From Natrinema sp031626495 (GTDB taxonomy: Archaea; Halobacteriota; Halobacteria; Halobacteriales; Natrialbaceae): a DNA stretch of 64,000 nt. The translations under genes were made by a program, and so were the position numbers. Within the stretch, counting starts at the first letter, position 1; the number at the start of each line of letters is the position of its first letter. Of the stretch, positions 26,491 to 34,865 are shown piece after piece. The DNA is taken from the NCBI RefSeq assembly GCF_031626495.1, contig NZ_JAMQOJ010000004.1:248001-312000 (forward strand), read 5' to 3'. The notes beneath the pieces are model-generated. The model saw nothing but the letters and a program-made list of their open reading frames with translations. It made no database searches and was not told where the DNA came from.

Positions 26491-27519
26491 TCAGGCGTCG
26501 ACGTCGGCGAGGCGCTGCTCGAAGAGGCGCTCGCCGGTCTCCTCGCAGGTAACCGCGACGACCTCGTGGGAGCTACAGCAGGATTCGACGACCTCTTCGC
26601 CCATCTGGACGGTACCGCCCGACGGACAGGTCTCGAGGAACATCCGGAGGCCGTTGAGGATCTCACCTTTCGTCTCCGGCGGGACGGCGTCCCAGTCGTC
26701 GACCCACGACGAGAGGGAGCGACTGGCGGCGACGTCGGCGATCAGTGCGGCACGGGAGGGCCAGCGGCCGGCGCCGCCGGAGCGCGAGAGCAGCCGGTAG
26801 GTGTCGCCCTGCGAATCGAGCTGGAACTCGTCGGGGTCGGCGTCGAAGCCGAACGCGTCGACGGCCGCGGCGGCGTCGACGCCGGCCTCGTCGAGCGGTT
26901 CGATCTCGTCGAACCAGTCGGCCTCGAACGCGTCGGTCAGACAGAGGTCGTCTCTATCCGCACACGGCTCGAGGACCTCGTGATCGAGGAAGAACGTCTC
27001 GAGGTCGGTGATCTCGGGAGCGTCGTCGGTGTCGGCCTGTCCGTCGGCGGATCGATCCGCGGTCGACTCCGTTTCGTCGACCGTGTCGGCGTCGTCGATA
27101 TCGCCCTCGTCGAAGGTAGCGACGTCGTCCGTGGCTGTCGTCGGGGCCGTGGGATCTGCCGAGCCGGTCCCGACATCGAGCGGTGTCGCGGTATCGACGC
27201 CACCGAGCCCGCTCGCCACCTCGGGTTCCGGCTCCTTGCCGAACCAGCGCAAGACAGCCGGCGGGAGGTACCGCTTCGTCAGCGTCGGCGTTCCGGGGAC
27301 GAGATAGCCGCGAAGGTAGATCAGGGCAAGCGAGACGCCGACGGCGACGAGGCCGCCGAGCCGGGATTTGCGCGCGACGAGCGAGCCCACCACCGCCGCG
27401 ATGACGAGGTTCAACACGGTACACGGTTCACACCGGTTCTCGCCGGTGTACTCGGGTTGCTTCAGATCGTCGACGACGTCGATTTGCATCTCGAGGAGAG
27501 TATCACGCCCGAGAGACAT
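26491..27519 (-). CDS. Haloarchaeal membrane protein, function unknown
   Basis: A 342-residue protein with an N-terminal CEPC motif (near residue 30), one or two membrane helices (about 35-80: LVIAAVVGSLVARKS, GLVAVGVSLALIYLRGYL), then a PGTPTLTKRYLPPAVLRWFG segment and a long acidic Thr/Asp linker. A soluble C-terminal half (LETFFLDHEVLEPC, RTDAFEAD-like, SWVDDWDAVPPETKGEI) includes the pair VVESCCSSHEVVAV, which might bind metal. An alternative start at ATG 27489 removes ten residues. No family function recognised. Confidence 0.7.
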   Translation of the reverse strand: MSLGRDTLLEMQIDVVDDLKQPEYTGENRCEPCTVLNLVIAAVVGSLVARKSRLGGLVAVGVSLALIYLRGYLVPGTPTLTKRYLPPAVLRWFGKEPEPEVASGLGGVDTATPLDVGTGSADPTAPTTATDDVATFDEGDIDDADTVDETESTADRSADGQADTDDAPEITDLETFFLDHEVLEPCADRDDLCLTDAFEADWFDEIEPLDEAGVDAAAAVDAFGFDADPDEFQLDSQGDTYRLLSRSGGAGRWPSRAALIADVAASRSLSSWVDDWDAVPPETKGEILNGLRMFLETCPSGGTVQMGEEVVESCCSSHEVVAVTCEETGERLFEQRLADVDA

Positions 27520-27578
27520 CTATTTTTCGGACAGTGGCGCCGAGATAATAGCGGCTGCAGCGGTGCCGGACGACGGCG

Positions 27579-27827
27579 TCACTCGAGGCCGACGAGCCGT
27601 TCCTTCTCGGCGCGACGCAACTGCTTGATCTCGTACTCGCGGGACATCGCGGCCGACTTCGAGTCGAAGCGCTCGTGGTAGCGGAGTTCGACGGGCGTCC
27701 GTCCGCGCGTGTACTTCGCGCCCTCGCCGGCGTCGTGTTCCGCGACGCGTCGCTCGAGGTCGGTCGTGTAGCCGGTGTACAGCGAGCCGTCGGCACACTC
27801 GAGGACGTAGACGACGTGCTCGGCCAT
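27579..27827 (-). CDS. GIY-YIG nuclease domain protein (UPF0213-type)
   Basis: An 82-residue single GIY-YIG domain of the small YhbQ/UPF0213 class. The signature YVLECADGSLYTGYTTDLERR contains the paired Tyr motifs and the catalytic Arg; later HDAGEGAKYTRGRTPVELRY and KSAAMSREYEIKQLRR complete the fold, with the conserved Glu. It is probably a stand-alone DNA-processing or repair nuclease. TTTTTATCG lies upstream as a possible TATA element. Confidence 0.9.
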   Translation of the reverse strand: MAEHVVYVLECADGSLYTGYTTDLERRVAEHDAGEGAKYTRGRTPVELRYHERFDSKSAAMSREYEIKQLRRAEKERLVGLE

Positions 27828-27899
27828 CGGCCGTGGGAAGGCGCGGGTCGATAAAAAGCGTCACGTCCGTGGGGGCGCGTGGTGATCAGTCGCGATGCG

Positions 27900-28049
27900 T
27901 TATGCGCCGCGAGCGCGCTCTTTCGCGGCTTCCGCGATTCCGGCGTTGGCCGAACAGCTGACACACGCGTGGATCTCGCCGTGTTCGTCGGCGAAGACAC
28001 GTGCGAATCGTTCGGAGACGTGCGCGCCGCAGTGGTCACACTTGGGCAT
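27900..28049 (-). CDS. 49-residue zinc-finger protein (DUF7563-like)
   Basis: A small protein: MPKCDHCGAHVSERFARVFA, then ...HACVSCSANAGIAEA and a basic helix to the end. Two CxxC pairs at residues 4/7 and 29/32 make a treble-clef or ribbon zinc site. I recognise it as a widely conserved haloarchaeal small zinc protein (family number from memory). A TTATTTAA TATA box about 45 nt upstream on the same strand supports expression. Function unknown. Confidence 0.8.
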   Translation of the reverse strand: MPKCDHCGAHVSERFARVFADEHGEIHACVSCSANAGIAEAAKERARGA

Positions 28050-28168
28050 TGGTCACACCGGCCGAAGCCGGTACTACGGACTACCGGGTGAACGGTTAAA
28101 TAAGCTTCTCCAAACGCTGTTTGGGTTTTCGGTTGTGAGAAGTATTTTTGCGAAATCGTGTGTCGTCG

Positions 28169-28927
28169 TTAGTCGCGGGCGGCACCGATCGCTCGGGCGA
28201 TCAGCGTCGCCTGTGCGCCAGCGACGAACCCCGCGTCGATGTTGACGACCGACAGCACGGTACAGGACTGAAGCATGCCGGCGAGCGCCGCCTCGCCGCC
28301 GCCTGCGTGGCCGTAGCCGCTCGAAACGGGAACGCCGATGACCGGCGTGTCGACGAGGCCGGCGACGACGGTCGGCAGCGCACCTTCTCGGCCGGCGGCG
28401 ACGATCAACACGTCGGCCTCGCGGAGCCGCTCGAGCTGATCCAACGTCCGGGACAGCGCCGCGACTCCGATATCGTCGACCCGATCGACCGTCGCACCTG
28501 CGTCTTCACAGACGACTGCCGCCTCGTCGGCGACCCACTCGTCGACCGTTCCGCCGGTGGCGATTCCCACCGTCGCCTCGAGTTCGGGCGGTTCGTAACC
28601 GGGCGTCGTAACGAGAGCCGTCGGCCCACGGCGATCGATCGTCGCGTCGGGCACGGTCTCGGCTACGAGCGTCTCGAGAGCGTCGAACTGCGTCTCCGAG
28701 ACGCGAGTGAGCAAGGCACGGTCCGTCGTTTCGAGCGCGGTTTCGGCGAGTGAGACGACCTGGGCGGGGGACTTGCCGTCCGCGAAGATCGCTTCCGGGA
28801 CGCCACGGCGGCGGTCGCGGGCCGCGTCGAACCGACCCGCCTCGCCGGTCACGTAGCCGTTGAGTTCGGCTTCGGCCTGGGCCGGCGACAGCGAGCCGTC
28901 GGCGACGGCCTCGAGGAGTTCGCGCAT
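28169..28927 (-). CDS. larB: Nickel-pincer cofactor biosynthesis protein LarB (AIR carboxylase family)
   Basis: A 252-residue protein related to PurE. In bacteria LarB carboxylates nicotinic acid adenine dinucleotide to start synthesis of the nickel-pincer cofactor of lactate racemase. Features: N-terminal MRELLEAVADGSLSPAQAE, then FADGKSPAQVV, a TGGTVDEW region, and a PurE-like core with VAAGREGALPTVVAGLV, GVPVSSGYGHAGGGEAAL and CTVLSVVNIDAGFVAG. Start chosen at ATG 28927, where homology begins. No larC or larE is in the window, so its final pathway here is open. Confidence 0.88.
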   Translation of the reverse strand: MRELLEAVADGSLSPAQAEAELNGYVTGEAGRFDAARDRRRGVPEAIFADGKSPAQVVSLAETALETTDRALLTRVSETQFDALETLVAETVPDATIDRRGPTALVTTPGYEPPELEATVGIATGGTVDEWVADEAAVVCEDAGATVDRVDDIGVAALSRTLDQLERLREADVLIVAAGREGALPTVVAGLVDTPVIGVPVSSGYGHAGGGEAALAGMLQSCTVLSVVNIDAGFVAGAQATLIARAIGAARD

Positions 28928-29161
28928 ACACGCTCTCGACGGTCGACGTACTCGAATCCGTCGCCCCGTTCTCGGGTCGGACCGACTCGTCGGCGCGCCG
29001 AACGCGCGTGCGAGCCCCGGAGAGCGCGCGCGAGCCGCGTTCCGCGGCTCGATGGGGGGCGAAATCCGTCCGGGCCGCTCATCAAACATATACTTTCCGG
29101 TGATTCTGGACGCCGAAACGGGCGAATGAACCGCTGCAACCCCCGTATTTCCGCTCCCAAC

Positions 29162-29176
29162 CAAAATTTTTATATG
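29162..29176 (+). promoter_or_regulatory. Strong BRE/TATA promoter of the DUF1931 gene
   Basis: CCAAAATTTTTATATG contains a purine-rich BRE-like CAAAA followed by TTTATA. The ATG at 29202 lies about 28 nt after the TATA centre, consistent with a leaderless, probably strongly expressed mRNA. Confidence 0.65.
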
Positions 29177-29201
29177 GGGTAACGGGAAACGGATACATCG
29201 T

Positions 29202-29369
29202 ATGGCAGACCTTATCGTCAAAGCCGCCGTAAAGGAAGCGCTCGATGACAAAAACGTAGCCTCGGACTTCTACGACGCGCTCGACGACGAAGTCTCGGAG
29301 CTGCTCGACGACGCCGCTCGACGAGCGGAGGCCAACGACCGGAAGACGGTCCAGCCCCGCGACCTGTAA
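29202..29369 (+). CDS. 55-residue DUF1931-family (histone-fold-like) protein
   Basis: A short acidic protein: MADLIVKAAVKEALDDKNVA, then SDFYDALDDEVSELLDDAARR and the terminal ANDRKTVQPRDL. The helix-loop-long helix pattern and the terminal RKTVQPRDL resemble the end of histone-fold proteins, matching the DUF1931 family. It could bind DNA or form histone-like dimers, but its acidity makes canonical DNA wrapping doubtful. It has its own strong promoter and no operon partner. Confidence 0.8.
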   Translation: MADLIVKAAVKEALDDKNVASDFYDALDDEVSELLDDAARRAEANDRKTVQPRDL

Positions 29370-29543
29370 GGGACGCCACGCGAGACGATTTTTTCGGCCG
29401 CTGATCGGCTAGCGACGCGTCCGTCCGGATCAGAGACTCACGGAGAGCCGATAGTCGCATCCGGCGACATCGCATCGGGAGACGACGAGCGGACGGTTGC
29501 CGGCTCGAGTTTTTTGCCCCCCGCCGTGGTACGGACGTGACAC

Positions 29544-30005
29544 ATGTTGCGCAAACTCCTCGTCGGCTTCGGGCTCCTCGAGATCGCCAAGCCCGAACCG
29601 ATCATCAGAACCTGCGAGCGGATCGGGCTGCGAAACCCCGAGACAGCCCAGCGACGGCCGCTGGCGCTGTCGGGGGCGCGACTCGAGGGGCTGGTTTTCG
29701 TCTGGCTGCTCGTCCGCGGCCGGAAGGGATCGACGCTGGTCAGCGGCCTGCTCGGGCTGGCCGGGCTGGCGCTCGTCATGCTTCCGCGCCCGATGATCAC
29801 GCTCAGCCAGCATCTGGTCTACAGGAACACCGACGACCTCGAGGCTCAGCCGTGGGTGGTCCCGGCAGCGCGGCTGCTGGGCGTCCTCTACCTGACCGTC
29901 ACGCTGCTCTCGCGAAGCACGGGCGAGGAGACGGCGACAGCCGAGTCCGACGGCGATAGCGAGCGCGAGGAATCGGCCCGTCGGCTCCGGCTCAGCTCGA
30001 GTTGA
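29544..30005 (+). CDS. Haloarchaeal membrane protein, function unknown
   Basis: A 153-residue protein. N-terminus MLRKLLVGFGLLEIAKPEPI contains a short amphipathic helix; hydrophobic segments lie near residues 45-60, 65-82 and 107-122 (VVPAARLLGVLYLTVTLL), followed by a polar acidic tail. The LRNPETAQRRP segment is likely cytoplasmic. No catalytic motif is evident. It stands alone between the DUF1931 gene and rpiA (convergent). Confidence 0.65.
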   Translation: MLRKLLVGFGLLEIAKPEPIIRTCERIGLRNPETAQRRPLALSGARLEGLVFVWLLVRGRKGSTLVSGLLGLAGLALVMLPRPMITLSQHLVYRNTDDLEAQPWVVPAARLLGVLYLTVTLLSRSTGEETATAESDGDSEREESARRLRLSSS

Positions 30006-30080
30006 GGATCGACCCCGATCGACGCGCCGGCCGACTCGGCAGCCGGGAATCGCATCGGCGCGGCGACCGAACGGACGCTT

Positions 30081-30788
30081 TCAGTACCGGCGAACCGAGA
30101 CACCGTCGTCGGAGCCGACGTACGTCGCGTCGGCCATGCCGACGAACAGGCCGTGTTCCACGACGCCCGGAATCCCGGAGAGTAGCGTCGCCAGCGCGCC
30201 GGGATCGTCGATCGCACCGAAGGCGCAGTCGAAAACGAGGTTGCCGTTGTCGGTGACGATCGGGCCGTCCTTTCGCTCGGCGTCCCGAAGCGTCGGTTCG
30301 CCGCCCGCCTCGCGGATCCGTTCGGCGACGACCGGGCGGGCGTCGGGGAGGACCTCGACCGGCACCGGGCGCTCGAGGCGGTCGGTCAGCTTCGAGGGAT
30401 CGGCGACGACGACGAACCGGTCGGCCGACGAATCGACCAGTTTCTCGCGTGCGTGGGCCGCGCCGCCGCCCTTGATCAGCGCGCCGTGTGTCGCCGCGTC
30501 GGCGTCGTCGACCACCTGATCCGCGCCGTCGATCGCGAGGTCGACGCCGTCGGCCGCGTCGAGATCGGTCAGCGGAATCCCGACCTCGAGCGCCAGCTGG
30601 CGCGACTGAAACGAGGTGGGGATCCCGCGGATCTCGAGGCCGTCGTCGACGGCCCGGCCGAGCGCCCGGATCGCGTGGGCGGTCGTCGAGCCGGTACCGA
30701 GCCCGACGACGAACCCGTCCTCGACGTCTTCGGCCGCGCGTTCGCCGGCGCGGCGCTTCGCCCCGTCGGAGCCGCCCTCCGTCTTCAT
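30081..30788 (-). CDS. rpiA: Ribose-5-phosphate isomerase A
   Basis: Interconverts ribose-5-phosphate and ribulose-5-phosphate. The 235-residue protein is complete: VVGLGTGSTTAHAIRALG (phosphate-binding loop), IPTSFQSRQLALEVGIPL, the catalytic DLAIDGADQVVDD, LIKGGGAAHAREKLVDS (catalytic Lys), PVEVLPDARP and TDNGNLVFDCAFGAI. It is divergent from the ABC exporter operon, with 172 bp between starts. Confidence 0.94.
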   Translation of the reverse strand: MKTEGGSDGAKRRAGERAAEDVEDGFVVGLGTGSTTAHAIRALGRAVDDGLEIRGIPTSFQSRQLALEVGIPLTDLDAADGVDLAIDGADQVVDDADAATHGALIKGGGAAHAREKLVDSSADRFVVVADPSKLTDRLERPVPVEVLPDARPVVAERIREAGGEPTLRDAERKDGPIVTDNGNLVFDCAFGAIDDPGALATLLSGIPGVVEHGLFVGMADATYVGSDDGVSVRRY

Positions 30789-30927
30789 GCTTCCTCAAGC
30801 GAGCGGCGACGGGAAAAACGTTGTACCTCGTCGCGGCGGGCGGCCGTCGACACCGTCGAACTGCCAGAGGCCGAGTGGAGCGAGAATCGACCGCTGCGAC
30901 GCGTCGAAGCCGGCCGCCGTTGCGCAG

Positions 30928-30941
30928 AACCTTTTTTAAAC
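30928..30941 (+). promoter_or_regulatory. TATA box of the MacB-type ABC operon
   Basis: AACCTTTTTTAAAC ends 20 nt before the ATG of the ATPase gene. The spacing indicates a leaderless or very short-leader transcript. Confidence 0.6.
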
Positions 30942-30960
30942 CATCTGTGGTCCAACCCGT

Positions 30961-31725
30961 ATGGCGACTTCGGGCACGGCCGTCTCCCTCTCGAGCGTCC
31001 GCAAAACTTACCGTATCGGCGAACCCGTCCACGCCCTCGACGGAGTCTCACTCGAGGTGCCGGAGGGGTCCTACACCGCGATCATGGGCCCCAGCGGCTC
31101 CGGGAAGTCGACGCTCATGAACCTCGTGGGCTGTCTGGACACGCCGACCGAGGGGACGGTCGTCGTCGGCGGCCGCGAGGTGGGCGCGCTGGGAGACCGC
31201 GAGCGCACCCGGCTCCGCGGAACCGAGGTCGGATTCGTCTTCCAGACGTTCAACCTGATGCCGCGACTGAACGCCGTCGAGAACGTCGCGCTACCGCAGC
31301 TGTTTCAGGGCGTCGGGCAGACGGAGCGTCGGGAACGGGCGCGTGACCTCCTCGAGCGCGTCGGGCTGGGGGACCGGGGGGATCACCTACCGAACGAGCT
31401 CTCGGGCGGCCAGCGTCAGCGGGTCGCGCTCGCGCGGGCGCTGATCAACGAGCCGGCGATCGTACTGGCCGACGAGCCGTCCGGGAACCTCGACACGGAG
31501 ACGGAGGCCGAGATCCTGGATCTCTTCGACGAGTTTCACGACGCCGGGACGACGATGCTGGTCGTCACCCACGAGCGCCACGTCGCCGAGCGGGCCGACC
31601 GGATCGTTCACCTCCTCGACGGGAAGATCGAGCGCATCGAAAAGCTCGACGAGACCGGTGCGGCCGGCGCGTCGCAGCCGGATTCGGCGGCGGGAGGATC
31701 GGGGGCGGGGGGAGATTCCGAATGA
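30961..31725 (+). CDS. ABC transporter ATP-binding protein (LolD/MacB type)
   Basis: A 254-residue ATPase. Walker A GPSGSGKSTLMNLVG near residue 43, Q-loop FVFQTFNLMPRLN, signature LSGGQRQRVALARALI, Walker B IVLADEPSGNLD, and the H-loop VVTHERHVAERADR. The MacB/LolD class is indicated by the GCLDTPTEGTV and SGNLDTETE stretches and by the partner permease. The C-terminus is a Gly/Ser/Ala-rich tail. Its last codon overlaps the permease start by 4 bases (ATGA), so the two are translationally coupled. Confidence 0.9.
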   Translation: MATSGTAVSLSSVRKTYRIGEPVHALDGVSLEVPEGSYTAIMGPSGSGKSTLMNLVGCLDTPTEGTVVVGGREVGALGDRERTRLRGTEVGFVFQTFNLMPRLNAVENVALPQLFQGVGQTERRERARDLLERVGLGDRGDHLPNELSGGQRQRVALARALINEPAIVLADEPSGNLDTETEAEILDLFDEFHDAGTTMLVVTHERHVAERADRIVHLLDGKIERIEKLDETGAAGASQPDSAAGGSGAGGDSE

Positions 31726-33032
31726 ATCCGCTCGAGAGCCTGCGTCTCGCGTGGCGCTCGATTCGCGGTCACAAGCTCCGCTCGGCGCTGACGACGCTGG
31801 GGATCGTCATCGGTATCGCGGCGGTGATCGCGTTCGTCAGCCTCGGCGCGAGTCTGCAGGCGGGGATCATCGGCGACATCAGCCCCGACGACCAGCGCAA
31901 CCTCTACGGCTGGGCGGCCGAACCCGACACGGAAGGCGGTCCGCTGGCCGGTGCCCAGCCGGTCTTCACGCAGGACGACCTGGCAGCCGTAGAGGAGTTA
32001 GAAGAGGTCGACGCGGCCTACGGCTACGCGACGATCCAGACGCAGGCGCTCTCGAACGGCAACGAGACGGTTGCACAGGGGAACGGGTTGATCGCGTCGG
32101 GACCGTCGTACATCCGCGAGGACGAGCTAGCCGAGGGGAGACAGTTCCAGATGGGCGAGCGCGAGGCGGTGATCAATCCCGCAGCGGCGGGCCAGTTCGA
32201 GGAGAACGTCACCGTCGGCGACAATCTCACGGTGACGTTCCTCGGCGGCGAGCGGACGACTGTCGAAGTGGTCGGCATCACCAAGGACAGCGAGGGGCTG
32301 AGTCCGTTCGAGGGGTTCGAGGCCTCGCCGCGGGTCTACGTCCCGACCGATCCCTACTACGTGGAGCAAGCGGCCAGACTGGGGATCGGCGGCGGAGCCG
32401 GCGGTGACGACGCGGGCGCCGGTGGAAACGAAAGCGGCGGTGACGGCGGCAGTCAGGCTCGCTTCCTCGCGATCGTCGTCGAGGCCCCCTCCGACGACAG
32501 CGCCGACATCGACGCCGCCCGGCAGGCGGCGGCCGACTACCTCGAGAGCGATCGGTCGGACGCGAGCGACCTGATGGGCGACGACCTCGAGGTACAACTC
32601 CAGACGAGCACGGAACTGCTCCAGCAACTCGAGGACGTGCTGGGGCTCCTTCGGAACTTCATCGTCGGTATCGCGGCCATCTCGCTGCTGGTCGGCTCGA
32701 TCGGCATCGCGAACATCATGCTCGTCAGCGTCACCGAGCGGACCCGCGAGATCGGTATCATGAAAGCCGTCGGCGCGCAGAACCGCGACGTGCTCGGCCT
32801 GTTCCTCACCGAAGCGGTGATCCTCGGCGTGATCGGTGCGATCCTGGGAACGGGACTGGGGCTCGTCGGCGGCTACATCGGCGCGCAGTACATCGAGCTC
32901 CCGCTCGTCTACCCGCTCGAGTACGTCGCACTCGCGATCGTCGTGGGGATGCTCGTCGGCGTCGTCGCCGGGCTGTATCCGGCCTGGCGGGCCGCGCGGA
33001 CGGATCCGATCGACGCGCTCAGATACGAGTGA
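31722..33032 (+). CDS. FtsX/MacB-like ABC transporter permease
   Basis: A 436-residue permease. An N-terminal SLRLAWRSIRGHKLRSALT and first helix (TLGIVIGIAAVIAFVSLGAS) precede an extracytoplasmic MacB periplasmic-core-like domain (residues about 50-290, with an acidic Gly/Ser insertion). The FtsX domain with three helices follows: IVGIAAISLLVGSIGIANIM, ERTREIGIMKAVGAQNRDV and the final GMLVGVVAGLYPAWRAAR. This topology and the paired ATPase indicate a MacB-type exporter; the substrate is unknown. Confidence 0.88.
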   Translation: MNPLESLRLAWRSIRGHKLRSALTTLGIVIGIAAVIAFVSLGASLQAGIIGDISPDDQRNLYGWAAEPDTEGGPLAGAQPVFTQDDLAAVEELEEVDAAYGYATIQTQALSNGNETVAQGNGLIASGPSYIREDELAEGRQFQMGEREAVINPAAAGQFEENVTVGDNLTVTFLGGERTTVEVVGITKDSEGLSPFEGFEASPRVYVPTDPYYVEQAARLGIGGGAGGDDAGAGGNESGGDGGSQARFLAIVVEAPSDDSADIDAARQAAADYLESDRSDASDLMGDDLEVQLQTSTELLQQLEDVLGLLRNFIVGIAAISLLVGSIGIANIMLVSVTERTREIGIMKAVGAQNRDVLGLFLTEAVILGVIGAILGTGLGLVGGYIGAQYIELPLVYPLEYVALAIVVGMLVGVVAGLYPAWRAARTDPIDALRYE

Positions 33033-33071
33033 GTAGATTCGAGCGGCGGGACCGTGCTCGAGTTCTGCGGG

Positions 33072-33572
33072 CTATCGGTCCCACTCTCGTTCCTGCTCTA
33101 CGCCCCGTTCCGATTCCGACTCGCGGTCCCGGATCGGCGCGGCGTCGGCGGTCCGCGTGTGGGTGTCCGTCTCGAAGCCGATGGTTTCTCTGGTCTGCTG
33201 CCGTCGGTCCGGATACTCGACCGCGAGATAGGCGCCGAGGTAGCCGCCCAGCGCCGACAGGCCGACGGTGTAGAGCAGGAGAAAGAAGATGCCGCTGACG
33301 AGCACGATCGAGAGGAAGGCGATGCCGCTGACGGGGACGTCAGCGGCGAGTCCGAGGCTGAGGAATCCGAACGCGAGAACGCCGGCGGCCGCGATCGGCA
33401 GGAAAGCGATCGCGCCGGCCAGCGCACCCGCGACCGTTCCGTCGCGCTGGTTCGGCCCCTCGAGGAAGCCGGCGACGGCACCGCCGAGGACGGTCGACAG
33501 TGGAATAAACGAGAGGACGACGCCGACGACGGCTCCGATGATCGCGTTGATCGCGGTTCGGCTACGGACCAT
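33072..33572 (-). CDS. DUF5518 family membrane protein
   Basis: A 166-residue protein with four hydrophobic segments in the Gly-rich arrangement of this haloarchaeal family: INAIIGAVVGVVLSFIPLST, VLGGAVAGFLEG, AGALAGAIAFLPIAAAG and LLYTVGLSALGGYLGAYLA. A charged cytoplasmic tail rich in Arg/Glu follows. Function unknown. It is convergent with the ABC permease. Confidence 0.78.
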   Translation of the reverse strand: MVRSRTAINAIIGAVVGVVLSFIPLSTVLGGAVAGFLEGPNQRDGTVAGALAGAIAFLPIAAAGVLAFGFLSLGLAADVPVSGIAFLSIVLVSGIFFLLLYTVGLSALGGYLGAYLAVEYPDRRQQTRETIGFETDTHTRTADAAPIRDRESESERGVEQEREWDR

Positions 33573-33647
33573 ACTGAACGAACGCGGAGCAGGGGCAAAA
33601 GTGTCGGTGGTCCGTTGTATCGGATCCCGAAGCGAATCGGTGAACGA

Positions 33648-34790
33648 TCAGTCGTTCGTGATCTTCGAGTTCGACTCCTCGAAGGTCGTCTCCGCGTCAG
33701 CAGTATCGTCGACGTCGGTCGCGGTCTCGAGATTCTCCTCGATGATCTCGCTGAAGCTAGCGTCGGTGTTGACCTCGTCGGCGAGCAGATCGACGGCTTC
33801 GACGAAGACGGCGACGATCAGCGGGCCGACGACGACGCCGATCGCGCCGAGGGTAAAGAGGCCGCCGGTGAATCCGACGAAGTAGAGGCTGCCGGGGAGG
33901 CCGGCCGATCGGCGGGCCAACCGCGGGCGAACGGCGACATCGGGGAGCCAGGCGACGAGCACGAGGCCGAGGGTGCCGATCAGCACCGCCGCGGCGAGGT
34001 CGCCGGCGACGACGTGGTAGAGCGTAATCGGAGCGATGAGCATGCTCGGACCGATAATCGGGACGAACTGCATGATAGCGGCGACGATCGCTAGCGTCAG
34101 CGCACCCTCGTAGCCGAGTGCCCAGAACAGTGGGTAGGCGATCGCCAGCGTGGCGATCGACGTCGCGACCTGCAGGACGTAGATCGCGTACAGCGTCTCG
34201 CGGGCCCGTTTGGCGAGCGCGTAGACGACGTCCCGATAGGCGTGTGGGACCGGCGCGATCGCCGCTCTGCCGGCGTCGTCACCCTTGAGCAAGAGTCCGA
34301 AGAGGAGGACGACGAACAGCGCGAACTTGATCGCGAGCACCGGCAGCGCCAGTGCAAGCGTCGTCGCGGCCCCGCTGAGGAACTCGAGAGCGGTAGCCTG
34401 AACCTGCCCAACCTCGACCGCGTGCGTCATCCCGAAGGCCGTGATCGAGACCTCATCGGGGAGCCCAGTGACGACCTCGAGCACCTGCTCGAGCCGGAAG
34501 TACAGCGCGACGACCAGCGGCGAGAAGACGGCGATCGCGCTCAGGAAGCCGAGCAGGGTCGCGGCGAGCGAGCCCGTCCACTCCGAGAGCCCGCGCCTGA
34601 CGAGCCAGCCCTGAACGGGCATGAGGACGTACGCCACCGTAAGCGCGAGGAGGATCGTCCCGAGCACCTCGAGCAAGATCCCGCCGGTCAGGACGCCGAG
34701 TGCCACGACGATCCCCGCGAGGACGTATCGGCGGCGCGTGTTCGCGGCCCGATCCTCGGTCCCGGTCCCTGTCACAGGCGTGGGTCTCAT
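33648..34790 (-). CDS. AI-2E family transporter (UPF0118)
   Basis: A 380-residue permease with about eight hydrophobic segments. Family features: LTVAYVLMPVQGWLVRRGLS near the N-terminus, the long extracytoplasmic section around FGMTHAVEVGQVQATAL, LLFGLLLKGDDAG, FWALGYEGALTLAIVAAIMQ followed by FVPIIGPSMLIAP (family signature) and VVGPLIVAVFVEAV. Members export small solutes or act as Na+/H+ antiporters; the substrate is unknown here. Start chosen at ATG 34790 just before the first helix; the longer open frame upstream overlaps thiB antisense and is spurious. Confidence 0.87.
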   Translation of the reverse strand: MRPTPVTGTGTEDRAANTRRRYVLAGIVVALGVLTGGILLEVLGTILLALTVAYVLMPVQGWLVRRGLSEWTGSLAATLLGFLSAIAVFSPLVVALYFRLEQVLEVVTGLPDEVSITAFGMTHAVEVGQVQATALEFLSGAATTLALALPVLAIKFALFVVLLFGLLLKGDDAGRAAIAPVPHAYRDVVYALAKRARETLYAIYVLQVATSIATLAIAYPLFWALGYEGALTLAIVAAIMQFVPIIGPSMLIAPITLYHVVAGDLAAAVLIGTLGLVLVAWLPDVAVRPRLARRSAGLPGSLYFVGFTGGLFTLGAIGVVVGPLIVAVFVEAVDLLADEVNTDASFSEIIEENLETATDVDDTADAETTFEESNSKITND

Positions 34791-34865
34791 GCGGGCGACA
34801 TAATCTTTCGGTCTCGGTGACTGTCGATCAAGCCGTTTAAGACCACCCGGTACAACCACCGAGTA

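Noticed and set aside
25522..27681. 719-codon plus-strand open frame
   Set aside because: Antisense shadow of the phosphohexomutase and the membrane protein gene; composition rich in Arg/Gly/Val without motifs.
34800..34865. Search for a TPP riboswitch upstream of thiB
   Set aside because: The 75-bp region is too short for a THI element and shows no CUGAGA-type core; only a TATA-like box is visible.
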